NCBI GenBank assembly: GCA_964036665.1
Contig: OZ038528.1
Span: 2,796,501-2,860,500, forward strand
From: Gordius sp. MW1
Taxonomy: Eukaryota; Nematomorpha; Gordioida; Gordea; Gordiidae
DNA length: 64,000 nucleotides
Direction: 5' to 3'
The notes under the pieces are model-generated. The model did no database searches. It worked only from the letters and a program-made list of their open reading frames with translations, and was not told the DNA's origin. The first letter of the stretch is position 1, and each line of letters opens with the position of its first letter. Shown in pieces: positions 25,015 to 36,699 of this stretch. The position numbers and the translations under genes are program-made.

Positions 25015-25221
25015 CTTCCATTCACGAGTGTGTATTTCGCGTCGGCCATCTTGAAATGTATATATTTTCCCGAGTCCATCAATCGTTTTACTCACTAAAG
25101 TTCCGTCCTTTAATTGCAGAGGGTAATTTCTATGAGAACTAGGTTGATCTGAATTCATTTCCAATGATTCTGACTCCAACCATAGGTTCTTATTTGTAGG
25201 TGGCTTAACTATCACAGGTTT
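25015..25221 (-). CDS. SAS-4-like G-box exon
   Basis: Acceptor GCCAG before 25221, donor TGGAAG|GTAGGT at 25014, 69 codons. The residues after an acidic Ser-rich lead form beta-strand repeats typical of the G-box, with DG at two of the expected turns and REIHTREWK at the end. In CPAP more repeats (PDGTxK type) follow; no such exon was seen between 24.9 and 22 kb, where a MULE end and AT-rich DNA lie. Confidence 0.75.
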
Positions 25222-26564
25222 CTGGCATGTTAATTATTGCAATTAGTAAAATGTCAATTACAGCTTAAAATATTATCAAACAAAAGACCTTTAATATAAA
25301 GGTTATTGTTTGAATATTGGATAGGTTTTGGGGCTAATTATCAATTTATGCACAAGTAATGGTTTAAATAAGTAATTGAGGAAAATATTAAACAGTCTAT
25401 TTAAACATAATTTTTGTATACAAAATCACATCAATAAAATATTTAGAACGCTACAAAATTTTGAGAAAATTATGAAAATTTATTAAAGTAAATAACGTGT
25501 AAAAATTTGTTCTCTATAAGTAAATTATATTTTTAGATTTATAGGATAAAGTATTTTCATTTAACTACAAATATTTTTTTGACTAAAGGAATATGATTTT
25601 TAAAAGGGTTGCATTATTTTAAAGGTAAATTAATGTATTTAAAGTATAATACTAAATTTAGTAAAAAAATAAAGATGTCACCAAGGTCTAATACAACATT
25701 CAATAGGTTGTTTTATGTTAGAGATTAAAAAAATTATAATAAATATAAAAAATATTCTGCCATAAAAATTAAGACGTACATCATTTTGCAAGCATTGATT
25801 TTGATCCTTTATAATTAAATATGAAGAGGCTTTTATCCTATTGTTAATTAATGTTCTGTTCTTAGCTTTCTCTCTTTCTAAATCAAGCTCTAATAGTTTA
25901 ATCTAACCAAAATATAAATTAACATAATTCTATTTAGGTACAATGATAAATAATGGAAAGAATTTTTTTAACCTTGTTTTCCAAATCTTGACTTTTCTTT
26001 TGATTGTTATTTTGATCTTTTGAGGTTCTCATCATGTATTTAACATTGTTTCCTTGTAATTTGGCTAATCTATTATGCTGCTCCACTTCTTTTATGAGTT
26101 TGACTGAATGTGTTTTCCTAAAAACTTCAAATTCCTGCTTATCTTTTTTTAGTTGCATCATTTCCTAGAAAATAAGAGTTAACATCTTAAAAAGCAAAAT
26201 TATACTTTTTCATATTTTTTGCGCAAAGCAAAGCTTTTTTCCTTTTCTTTAACCAATATATCTGCTTGTAATTTCATTTCCAAATATTTTTTCATCAATT
26301 TACTAGCTAATTCTTTAATATGACAGGACTGCGGGCTATTGATAGCATTCAAGTCAGTGGTACTTACACTATGCAATTTAATGTTAGTTTTATTATAATT
26401 TGATGAAGGGCTCTGATTTATAATGGAAAGATTTTTTGGGGTTGAAGATATATATTTGTCGATTGAATTGTTGAATGCATTATTTGAGTTGGTAATGCTA
26501 TAAATATTTGTTTCTTGTAGAAAGGTACCCTCATCTTTCTCACGGACCATTTCACCTTGCTTTT
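25015..26564 (-). CDS. SAS-4 / CPAP (CENPJ)-like centriole protein, partial (4 exons)
   Basis: Exons in transcript order: 26564-26206, 26164-25973, 25902-25780, 25221-25015, all phase-compatible, coding 293 residues. The family builds centrioles by controlling growth of the centriolar microtubules. The first exon has a low-complexity Ser/Asn region then a Lys/Glu-rich helix (KEKEKSFALRKKYEK). The second and third are coiled coil (EVFRKTHSVKLIKEVEQHNR resembles the conserved CPAP segment before its central coil). The fourth carries LKDGTLVSK and DGRREIHTREWK, the GxxEIHT signature of the TCP10/CPAP C-terminal G-box. The rest of the G-box and the N-terminal half were not found. It could be an intact gene with distant exons or a captured fragment, because it lies inside the 15-35 kb hAT-bounded block. 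Confidence 0.72.
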
Positions 26565-26721
26565 CTAACAAATTTAAACACGTTTAATAAACATTTTCAA
26601 ATTTAAATGTATAAACTAATTGCTTTTTACGACCTTTGGTAAAAAAGGTAGTCCTCTCATTTATACAGCAATGTTCCGGATTTATTAGAAATGTGGCCAT
26701 ATGATACACGTTATTTTAAAC

Positions 26722-26974
26722 GGTATCGTTTCAAAATGTCACAGTCCAAAATGTAACAAAGCCACATCGTGAGATTCACGGATCTCACGATCGTGAGATT
26801 CGCAATTACTCATTGCGCAAGCGCATAATTTCCATTGGGTAGTGTTTTAGGTCAGCGTTTTAGGTTAGGGGTTGGGTTAGGATTAGATGTACATCAAATT
26901 CCCTCCCCATTTGAGATTTAATTTTTCGTGATATTCGTGTGACATTTTGGACTGTGACATTTTGAACCCAAGAC
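26722..26974. mobile_element. MULE-type MITE with TTAGGG-like core, copy 2, 9-bp TSD
   Basis: 253 bp, TSD ATTTTAAAC (26713-26721, 26975-26983). Ends share TTCAAAATGTCACAGTCCAA inverted. Inside are the palindrome ATCTCACGATCGTGAGAT and GTCAGCGTTTTAGGTTAGGG. Confidence 0.85.
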
Positions 26975-26983
26975 ATTTTAAAC

Positions 26984-29205
26984 TTCGCGGTTGTTGTTGA
27001 GGCGCAGCTATATATTCTCTATTCCAAGTGGTATATAATGAAGCGTAAAAACGCATTTCTTATACGTCAGAGCGGAACATGGCATTTGTGCAGACTTAAT
27101 TCAGCTGATAAATACAATTGGCCTTCGCTTCCGGTGTATGAAGTTGGAAAAAGAAGTTGTGCTGTGTAAACAACAAGATTAATAAAGGAACGATAAAATT
27201 ATTAATTATGCTCAGACTTTCTTGAAGACTTGTCAAAGTAATTTTTAAAATTGTTGTTTTTTTAGGCTCACCTCAAAAATATGCAAATGTCTTCTTTTGT
27301 TTATACCCACAAAATGTGATGTGTAGCTATTACTCTCAAAGGAGGTTTTATAAGCTAGTGTAATTGTTATTCCTTTCCCAATTATATTAAAATAAATTGC
27401 TAGTTGTCAACTCTATTATTACATATCAATTTACATATAATCATAACTTAACTTTATAAACCATAATTTATGTTTATTAAAAATCCAAAACATTTTATAT
27501 ACTAAAGATTTAAAGGAGGTCTTAATCTTTGGCTTCATTTTGTTAAAGTTATCATAAATTTTCTTATGTCAACATTAATAAGAAACATGGACTTTACAAT
27601 TTTTTTAATAATCCTAGCTACACCCATTTGCTTTTGTTATTCTTTTATGCTGTAATATCCAACCCTCTATTAACTATAGTTGATTATTTTTATCTTAAAG
27701 TCGATACTGTGTTTAAAACAATATTTATTTTTGTAAAATTCCCTTGCTTGTTAGCCTACAAATTCTTGACCAGACCTCATCTAAATTTTAATTTTGTTAT
27801 ATAAATAAGTAAATAAAAAGATTTGTACCAAACATCTTGGTTTTATCAATCACAAACCTTAAAAAATTATTTATTTCAAATTTGAACAATGCTTTCTAAA
27901 ATCTATTTGTCATGTATAACTAGTATTAAAAATTTTTGATCCAAATTCCCATATCCCATTTCTTTTAGCTTTATTTACATCTATACAATTTTTCCCTATA
28001 TAAATCTGTGATAATGACAAGTAATTGTTGAACTGTGTCCAAAGAAGCCAAGTTAATGCTTTCGACATGCCCAACGTCATTATACTTGTAACATTACTCC
28101 TCTTTCCCACAACTTGTTGAGCTTTGTTAAATTAAAATATCATTGAGTTTTTTTTGCATCTAACCACTCACAAGCCTTATTCTTTACCTCCTTACTAAAA
28201 ATATACTTACCCATTACGGACTCCCTGATGGAAAATTTTTAAGTTACTGCAAACTGCTCTCCCTCCCATCAATCATGATTTAAATTTTACTTATCTCCCC
28301 AAACATATATATATAAATATTGTGGTAGATCTCAGAATAATAACGACTCGTTATCGCCTCCCCCTTTTGATATTTGTCTATGAAGTAAATTGTAATTCAA
28401 AATTTGAGCTTCGGGCTTGACATCGAGCTGGTCTATCAAGTCCCACCAGAAATATTTACTTTATTCTTTTGTTCTCGCTCGGGCTCCGCATGGCTCTACC
28501 TGTTCCGCATATATCTCTAAACTTTTGCTCACGCTCTTAGTCTAACGCTCAATCCTTTGCTTCTATGATCGATAGTGCTATTGTGTTAGTTTTTCCCCAT
28601 CTCATCCCCCACCTACCATAACGGGTTTATTGATCATAATAACTATTTGCAAAAAGGACATCTTGTATATAATCTTGATATTTGCTTATACTTTATTACT
28701 TTCCTCTTTCTCGCTCTCTCTCCTTGTCTGCCCTTTTTATGCTAACCGGGGCGGACATTGACACCTAAATCAACAAGCCTCGGCAACAATTGAAAAAAAA
28801 TGTCCTAGCAAACTGAATTTCACAAAATTTTTATGAAACTCTTTGTCGTGATGAAGAGAATGGACTTACCTTCCCATACCATCATCTATCCACGAGTATG
28901 AGCCCGAATCCGACACCCAAACTAATGAACCATGAAGAGCCTTCCAGTCATCTTACCAGAGTTTCAAGGGAGAATCGTATCATTATTTATATGCTTTTAG
29001 TAGTTGCATGCATGTATATGCGTTTGCTTTTCCTTTATTGCTCCCTGCTACTAACATAATAATAAATTACGCTTCCACTTACTAACACACTAACCTACTA
29101 ACAAATGAACACGTAACCTCTGGCTATCGTGGCCCGAGATGCACCGCTTAGGTGTCAGATGACTCAATCTTAGCTTTAGCTAAGCTCTTGAATGTCATCG
29201 GGGCA
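26984..29205. other. No gene recognised
   Basis: AT-rich with a pyrimidine-rich part near 28.5-28.75 kb. The frame at 27910-28110 has no known motif. The missing 5' exons of the SAS-4-like gene could be here but were not identified. Confidence 0.45.
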
Positions 29206-29211
29206 AATACA

Positions 29212-29682
29212 TATATACATACATACATACATACATACATACATACATACATACATACATACATACATACATACATACATACATACATACATACATACAT
29301 ACATACATACATACATACATACATACATACATACATACATACATACATACATACATACATACATACATACATACATACATACATACATACATACATACAT
29401 ACATACATACATACATACATACATACATACATACATACATACATACATACATACATACATACATACATACATACATACATACATACATACATACATACAT
29501 ACCATACATACATACATACATACATACATACATACATACATACATACATACATACATACATACATACATACATACATACATACATACATACATACATACA
29601 TACATACATACATACATACATACATACATACATACATACATACATACATACATACATACATACATACATACATACATACATA
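29212..29682. repeat. (ACAT)n microsatellite, about 470 bp
   Basis: About 117 tetramers with a single interruption (an extra C at about 29502). Six long open frames across it are artefacts of the repeat. Confidence 0.98.
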
Positions 29683-29962
29683 CGTCAGTTTATGTATAGT
29701 TTACAAAAATAACACGCTTTCCACTTATTTTTAAATCCGCCATTGAATTTTAATTCTACTCCATATAACATCAATTATTAGTTTTACATTAAATAGTATT
29801 AAAGATATGATGCATGAGGGCTTCCCGAATTTTATGCTCATATTGCAATGTCGGACTTCATATCCAATGTTGGTCATAGATGCATTATAATTAACTACAT
29901 TCTAATGTCTTTGTTATTTAATAAAATTTTAAAATTTGCATATTTTACGTCTCCCAGTGTAA

Positions 29963-30232
29963 CCTTTAGGGCACGCCTAATATACGATTCAACCTCAAAG
30001 CGCCATATTTTTGTTTGTTTAAATATGCGCTATATATACATGTCGTGGAATCAACAATTTTAGTTTAGTTACCATCTGAATATGCATTAATAAGCGTAAT
30101 TAAAGGATGAATATTTGTTTTATGAGCAAAAACACTAAAACAAAAATGAGGTGATTAAGACGCGGCTATGTTTTAACATGCATTCGCTTTTTTAATCTAG
30201 ATTCAAAATCGCGCAATAAGACGCACCCTTAG
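29963..30232. mobile_element. MITE, inverted relative of 1391-1680
   Basis: Left end TTTAGGGCACGCCTAATATA, right end complement of CTAAGGGTGCGTCTTATTGC. The ends pair imperfectly. TSD not clear. DNA from 30.23 to 31.74 kb holds nothing recognised. Confidence 0.65.
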
Positions 30233-31745
30233 ATGACACCCCTTTATTTTCGAAAGTAAACATTTTTTCCAAATTTTTTAAATTGTTTGGCTATATAGAG
30301 CATGTTGGGATGTCCCAATAATATTTCATAGAATTAATTCGGCCAATCCGATAGTGGTACCTGTCGGGTTAACGGAAAAACCTCAACCATAAACATAGAA
30401 GGGTCAATTCAAACTTGCTGAACGATCTTGTAATTTTGATATGGTATTATTATATTGTATAACTCCCCGCATTCAAAATAATAATAGGTTGATGCCACCT
30501 TTTGGATTTTTAATAAGCTCAGCTGTGAAAACCATTTATTAACAATTCTACACTCAAAATTTTTAGAATTATATTATAATTCAAAAATTTTAATTATTAG
30601 GTTTAGGACACTTGAAAGCTTATTTTATCATTAATTTATGGACAGCAAACTTTTGTTGGGATTAATCAAATGTTTTTCAATTATATTTGATATGAATGAC
30701 AACTTGTAAAATATATGCTGCTGTGGTTGAGATTTATTTATAACTTTTTTATTTAAATGACGTTAAAATTTTTCTATTTTAAGTAGGAATCCATTTTGAT
30801 TTGCATTAGATTTTACCTGAAAGCTTTTATGCTCAATTTTTTAATCAATCATTACACCTTTTAATCAAAGAATATTAATAAATTAATTTTTTTGAAGATA
30901 ATACTTCACATATTTGGCTAAAGGAACTAAAATTTTAGTTTCTTATTATGCTATTGTAATAGTGCCAAGAGATTAAAACGATTTGACATTATATAATAAT
31001 AGGTCCAAGCTAATTTAATTTACATATAAATTTTGAGTTAATATATACAAAAAGATTTTAGTTTATGTAAACATACGCGCATGTAGAAATGCTGATCATT
31101 GATTAAAGCAAATTAATTACAAATTTTTGATCAATTTATCACCAGAAACTTTTAGGTCAATTATTATTGACAGAATATCTGAAAATTGCTGTGGTGGTTA
31201 AAGTTTGACTAGCAGTGGTCTGTCATAGTTAACGACATCCGATAGGTTCATTAGGCGAGACATTATGCAGCTACTCGTTCCGTTATTTAAGTGAAGGTGG
31301 CTATCTATCTTGATCTAGTATAAAACAAGAAAATTTGTTTAGGTTATCCCAATACAGGTTAATAATAATAATATGTTAAAAGGACGTTTATGTAGAAAAG
31401 CTATTATGCTCACCATTTGATAAACAATATTAAACTCAAATATAAACCTCTACTTAATAGTTAAATTGTTTGCTATCACTCATTTTATTAAAAATTACCC
31501 AAGACGGGTCATGGTTTAAATACAATTTTTGTTGTAATTTTCTAACAAGAGTGCGTTTAACTCTTTTTTTAACTTACATATTTCAGGGTGTGCCAATAAG
31601 CGATTCAGTTTATCGGGACATTCATGATGCGACGCGAATTGCGAATTAATTCGCCCGAAAATAATGTATATATTTAATAGGAGGAGGCCTTCGTAGTGAG
31701 ACCGCAGGCGACTACATTCGCCCGCGACAAAAAATGAACAAAAAT

Positions 31746-31963
31746 ACAGCGTTTTTCTTTACTTTTGCACATCTTAACTCCTTCTTGCACATTAGTAGGA
31801 GAGAAAAAGGGTGATCAATCATAGCTTTTAAAAGAGAACGCTCTTTCACTCTCCGAGTAGAGAAAAAGAGCGTTCTTTTTCAAACGCCATGATTGATCGC
31901 ATTTTTCTCTTTCACTATGTGCGGTAGGAGAGTCAAGAGGTGCAAAAGTAAGAAAATTGCTGT
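31746..31963. repeat. Hairpin / small foldback, 218 bp
   Basis: Left arm ACAGCGTTTTTCTTTACTTT and GATCAATCATAGCTTTTAAA with GAACGCTCTTTC pairs with the right arm (GAAAAAGAGCGTTC, ATGATTGATC, GGTGCAAAAGTAAGAAAA). The arms are about 100 bp and the loop is near 31852. Confidence 0.8.
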
Positions 31964-32549
31964 AAATCATTTAGTATTTTCCGCGCGATAGTTTTAAATT
32001 GAACTTGGTGTGAAGCGAGCCCTATTATATTTTTCATAATAAGCAATTCACATTTTTCGGACTCAGAAACAGTATTGCGTCTTTATTACGGCAATAATTA
32101 GTAGTATGAAATTGCTTATAATTGTATAAAATTATAATTTTACTCATAAAGCCTCACTCCTGATTGTTTAAGGGCTCATTTGAGCCAATTTAAGGATGAG
32201 ATCTAAGCCTAATAAAGACATGCATGTCTAATCGTATGCATATTTGCAAATAAATACTTTATAAAAAACAGCTTACACATGCATAAATTGGCAATAAATT
32301 TCTTCCTAATTTTGAATAAGCACATCCACTATAAAATGATTGTTAAAATTTACACTATCTAACCATTTCTTAAAATATTTTATAACTAAGATATGACTTT
32401 AATTGCGATTCTTCCAAAAATATATAAATTTAAAATCAAGCTTAGCTAGAGTTGAGATTAAATGCTTTGCCTTTCATAATCATAAATAATGTTAGTAACA
32501 TTTATCAGTGGCGTAGCTAGCCTTTTTGCCTTGGGGGCTGGGTTAAAAC

Positions 32550-32659
32550 CATGGGCGTAGGTAGGTGGGGGGACAAAAAATTTCCTACTAAAACCCTTGA
32601 AATTAAAAATATTTATGCTTTGCTCCCCCCCCCCATTCCAAAACCTGGATACGACCATG
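32550..32659. mobile_element. CATGGGCGTAGCC MITE, short copy
   Basis: Ends CATGGGCGTAGGTAGG and CCTGGATACGACCATG. 110 bp. No clear TSD. Confidence 0.7.
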
Positions 32660-32932
32660 GGTGAAATATGCAATTGAAAATCTTTTCCCTAATAAACGTT
32701 GGACAAACTTAAAATTCCGCTACTACTTTGTGTATTTTTTCTAATAACATCACGCTAGTATGTCTCAAACCTTCATGTTTATAGGGCATAATACAAATAA
32801 AATTTATTCATAAATAAAACAAAGTAATGTAGTTGAAACAATATAAAAAATTTCACATGGTATAATAAGTTTTGTATAAATAAAATTGTAAGGGCACAAA
32901 GTGGAACGGGGATATTGACAAGTAGTGTTTCG

Positions 32933-35221
32933 ATCTCGTCTCGTCTCGGTCTCGAAAGCAAAATCTCGTCTCGTCTCGGGAGAAATCATAAAAATCTCGA
33001 TCTCGTCTCGTCTCGGTCTAGAAAAATCTCGGTCTCGTCTGATCTCGACTTTTTTGAAATTTTTTTTATTATTTTATTAAAATTATAAAATAAGTTTTAA
33101 AACATTTAAACCTTTATTTTTGAAAAACCTTAATTCACATCAAGCTTTAGCGCGACACGACATCTCACTGACAATATAAGGATATTAACTAATTTCTAAA
33201 GATAACATTTTCTTTGGAAAGTGCAAATTAAAAAACTATAAAAAAATTTGAAATAAAATACGAAAACACAGCTTTTTGTTAAAATATAATATAGTATAGT
33301 CATGCATTAAATTTAAAATTTAATGGTGGTGTTTATTAACTCTTTTTAGATATGAGCTTAGACCGGTACTCTTGTGAGTGTTTTATAGCTGAAACTTATA
33401 TGTAATTTATATACTAACTAATTGCTAGTTTAAAGATCTGACATTTGTATCAAATTCACTGCATCTGTCAAATTCAAATAGACTTACAAAATTTTAAGTT
33501 CACTTATATTTGACTTAGGTTTTATTTGGGCATATTGAGACCCCTTATTAACCCTGGCTAAAGGCCCAAAATTGACCTAAACATATTTAAGACAAACGTT
33601 TAAGTCCATTGATATTACCTTCATCAATTATATCCCATAGAGTTTATTGCATATTTATTATAGCGTTATCATAATTAGCTGCACATATTAAAAAGTTGTA
33701 AAAACAATAATGAAAGCAGCATTAATATAGGATTAATAACATAAGGTTTTAAACTTTAAATCAAAGTGCACATCTTTTATTATATGATAAAAATCATTAT
33801 AATCAACTTTGTAATTGTTGTAGTCCTACACGAAGCAGAACAGTTGCTTATATCTATTCCCCGTTGCTCTTACGCATTTTAACTCGGATCTATATATAGA
33901 CGCGTAGATATACATCACGTGTAGATGTAGATATCCATACGCGCGTTTTCATTGGTCAATTATTATCTTTTGTTCGTATAGATGTAAAATATTCATCCGC
34001 AGCAAAAACAGCTGCGTTTAGAAGGAAAGTACGGGGCATTGATTCTGTGAACTCACACACACACACCAAAACCCCCTCATCATATCTCTCTCTTATTTAT
34101 TAATGTATACGCGTAGTCCCTCTCCCCCCTATTGATCGCTATGCGATATATTATAGTTAACAAGATCTATTTGTCGACGCGCAATAATATTGAGGTAGAT
34201 ATCAATCCGCGTATGTGGATTGGATATACTTTTTCTTTGTTCACATATATATTATCATATGATACATATCATTTTCTCGCGAATTCTTGGGCATTTTTCT
34301 TAAATAAATAAATGAAAATACGTAAATGGATCTTTAAGGTAAGGCTTAAACTAACACATAATCATAATAGTAATATTGATTAAACAGTAATTCATTTAAG
34401 TGCAATCTTTATCTCTAATAATTTTCTTGTTGTTAATAATGGAGTTGTTAATAGTAATCTAGATAATTCCTTTCAATTTTAACTAAATTTGCCATTCCAT
34501 AGTTATTTATCTAGTACAATATAGGTTCGTGTATTTATTTTATATTGCACAATTATAGAAATTAGAGTAAATTTGAATGTACCTGCCAACCCAGCTTATA
34601 ACGTGAAAAATAATGCTTATGACAAAACTATGTATTCACATGATGTCTTATTAAGGTTCAAAAATTTGGGAGGTACACCATTAGTTGAAGGATGAAAACT
34701 TCTCGAAAACTCAAGATTTAATCTTTAGGGTGTCATTAAATACTCAATTGTACTTTTGAAAAATAGTTAGCCAGGAACAAATGACGCTAGTGTGCTCAAA
34801 AAATCTCGAGCCACATTAGCTTAACTTGTATAATTATTCAAACTAATTGATCACCAATTTGTAATTACCACATCATGCAGGATGAGAAACTGCCATATTC
34901 AATCAAAACTCATTCAAAGTCTAAAGTGATGAAAATATTATTAAATTATTCACATACCCTGAGGGCCATCCATACTTATGTAAATATCATATTAACTACA
35001 CTTAGGTGTTACTTTATAATCAAATATATTCCTATCATATTGATTTATATTTAATACCTTAAATATAAATCATGCAAATAAAAATACGCCATAATTTACT
35101 AAAATCTTATGATCAATAAAAAGCCGAGATTTCGCCGAAAAAATTCATCTCGTCTCGTCTCGACCTCAAAAAACCGAGACGAGACGATACCGAGAATTTT
35201 CTCGGTTTTTCCGCATCACTA
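32933..35221 (+). mobile_element. hAT element with TCTCG-rich ends, copy 2
   Basis: 2289 bp, same ends and orientation as copy 1 (TAGTGTTTCGATCTCGTCTC / TTTTTCCGCATCACTA). Collinear blocks: AAGTCCATTGATATTACC, CCTGCCAACCCAGCTTATA, TTTGTAATTACCACATCATG. It lacks the nested LTR element and MITE of copy 1 but carries its own insertion at about 33822-34455. No transposase frame. Confidence 0.82.
33822..34455. mobile_element. Insertion in hAT copy 2, LTR-like, uncertain
   Basis: About 630 bp absent from copy 1 at the matching point. Starts TGTTGTAGTCCTACACG and has ACGCGTAG and CACGTG palindromes, CA repeats and TATA-like runs in the style of the solo LTR at 2501. GTAAT stands on both proposed sides (near 33820 and 34452), a possible 5-bp TSD. 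Confidence 0.4.
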
Positions 35222-35269
35222 TGCAGCACTTTAAGTTATGTTGTATGTCTGAAGGTGAACCTATAATAA

Positions 35270-36138
35270 CACAGCTCTACAAATATTAATTTTGTGATTG
35301 TATCCCGCAATCCGACCAATAATTCTGATAGAGAATTTTGCGCTGAAAAATAATATGTTTTTAGTTTTTTCTACGATTACCAGTTTTTTAGATATACGAG
35401 GTTGAAAGTGCCAAAAATGCCCTTTTTAAGCCTTTTTGAGGCTATATGGCCACGGCAATTTTAATAATTAGCGAAAAATAGTAATATATTCCTAGGTCCA
35501 TTCTTTTATTTTTTATATCACCCTTCTACTCAAATTTATACGCGTTTGCGTAAACCTCTTCTCCTTATCAAAATTCGTCCCACTATGTCTGGAAAAAAGA
35601 GTTCAGTAGAGTTCATACTACACACGCGCTGTTTACTAACACATATATCTCTCCCTTTACCTACTCTCCTCTCTTTCCCCTCCACTCCCGCCCCCTTCAT
35701 GTGTGCTTGGATAGATATGGGGGCGGGAGTGGAAGAGATGGAGAAAGGGGAGAGATGTGTTAGTAAACAGCACGTATGTAATATGAACTCTAATGAACTC
35801 CTTTTTCCAGACATAGTGGGACGAATTTCGATAAGGAGAAGGGGTTTACGCAAACGCGTATAAATTTGAGTATAAGGGTGATATAAAAAAATAAAAGAAT
35901 GGACCTATGGATGAAACTTTAATCTACATGAATATATTACTATTTTTCGCTAAATATTAAAATTGCCGTGGCAATATAGCCTCAAAAAGGCATAAAAGGG
36001 CATTTTTGGCACTTTCAACCTCGTATATCTAAAAAACTGGTAATCGTAGAAAAAACTAAAAACATAATATTTTTCAGCGCAAAATTTTCTATCAGAATTA
36101 TTGGTTGGATTGCGGGATCTTTTTTTTGTAGACCTGTG
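35270..36138. mobile_element. Long foldback element, arms about 420 bp
   Basis: An inverted repeat centred near 35705 with a loop of about 25 bp. Outer ends CACAGCTCTACAAA and the complement of TTTGTAGACCTGTG. Both strands carry near-identical 105-codon frames (35536-35853 minus, 35546-35863 plus), simply because the arms mirror each other. A half copy is at 40247-40470. Confidence 0.92.
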
Positions 36139-36570
36139 TAATGAATGATCCACCTTTGGAAGGCACTTCGTGTCAGATTGTCAATAAACATAGCCACATC
36201 CTTACCCCCCATAGATACAATCGGGTATAGTTTGTGATTGCATTAAGTGATCGAGCTTATCTATTACTTGAATGCTTGTAAAATTTAACCACAATTTAAA
36301 ATAGTTTCATAGTAATTTTATAATATAGCTTTTTTGTGCAAAGTCTATTGAGCCAGGCCCCAAACAAAGTTTAGCCTAGCTCCGTTCAAAATAAAACACT
36401 AATATTTTGAGCTTGGCTCAAATAGCTTGGATAAGAAAGAATTTTAACAGTTTATTAGAAACTCTAATTTATGTTGATAAATTGCTTATTACCTTAACAA
36501 AACGCCATTAGAAGATAATAAAATTTGTATGAATCTATGATTAACTGAACCTTATAAATTATATCTAAAG

Positions 36571-36699
36571 TTGTGTTATGGGGGAAAATGTATAGCAAAG
36601 TCATCTCTAGCAAAGCAACTAAACCTCTGGACATCTTGGGGAGAGTGGACCTCAGAATTTAAAGTATATCTACAAGCAAGAACTAGAACATGTCTAACA
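36571..36699 (+). CDS. Possible thrombospondin type-1-like exon
   Basis: The frame reads LWTSWGEWTSEF...QARTRTC, which resembles the WxxWxxW...RxRxC core of TSP1 repeats. However, the first two core cysteines are absent, and no partner exons with clear splice joins were found. An AG acceptor (CATCTCTAG) lies at 36602-36610. It may be a decayed exon or chance. Confidence 0.22.

Larger units (their letters stand above)
14991..35221. mobile_element. Candidate hAT composite (macrotransposon) of 20.2 kb
   Basis: Bounded on the left by the 5' end of hAT copy 1 and on the right by the 3' end of hAT copy 2, both in the same orientation. The outer flanks are the same 8 bp, TGCAGCAC (14983-14990 and 35222-35229). 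The inner flanks, AGATTGTT after copy 1 and TTGACAAG before copy 2, match neither this nor each other. That is the signature of one transposition using the two outermost ends. Cargo includes the SAS-4-like exons, Helitron debris and the microsatellite. A post-insertion rearrangement is an alternative. Confidence 0.6.

Noticed and set aside
29148-29734. Several 160-186 codon open frames (MYVC/TYIH repeats) on both strands
   Set aside because: All are readings of the ACAT microsatellite; no protein is implied.
35536-35863. Two 105-codon frames on opposite strands, both starting MRKPLLLI
   Set aside because: They are the same sequence read from the two arms of the foldback; no domain or splice context supports a gene.
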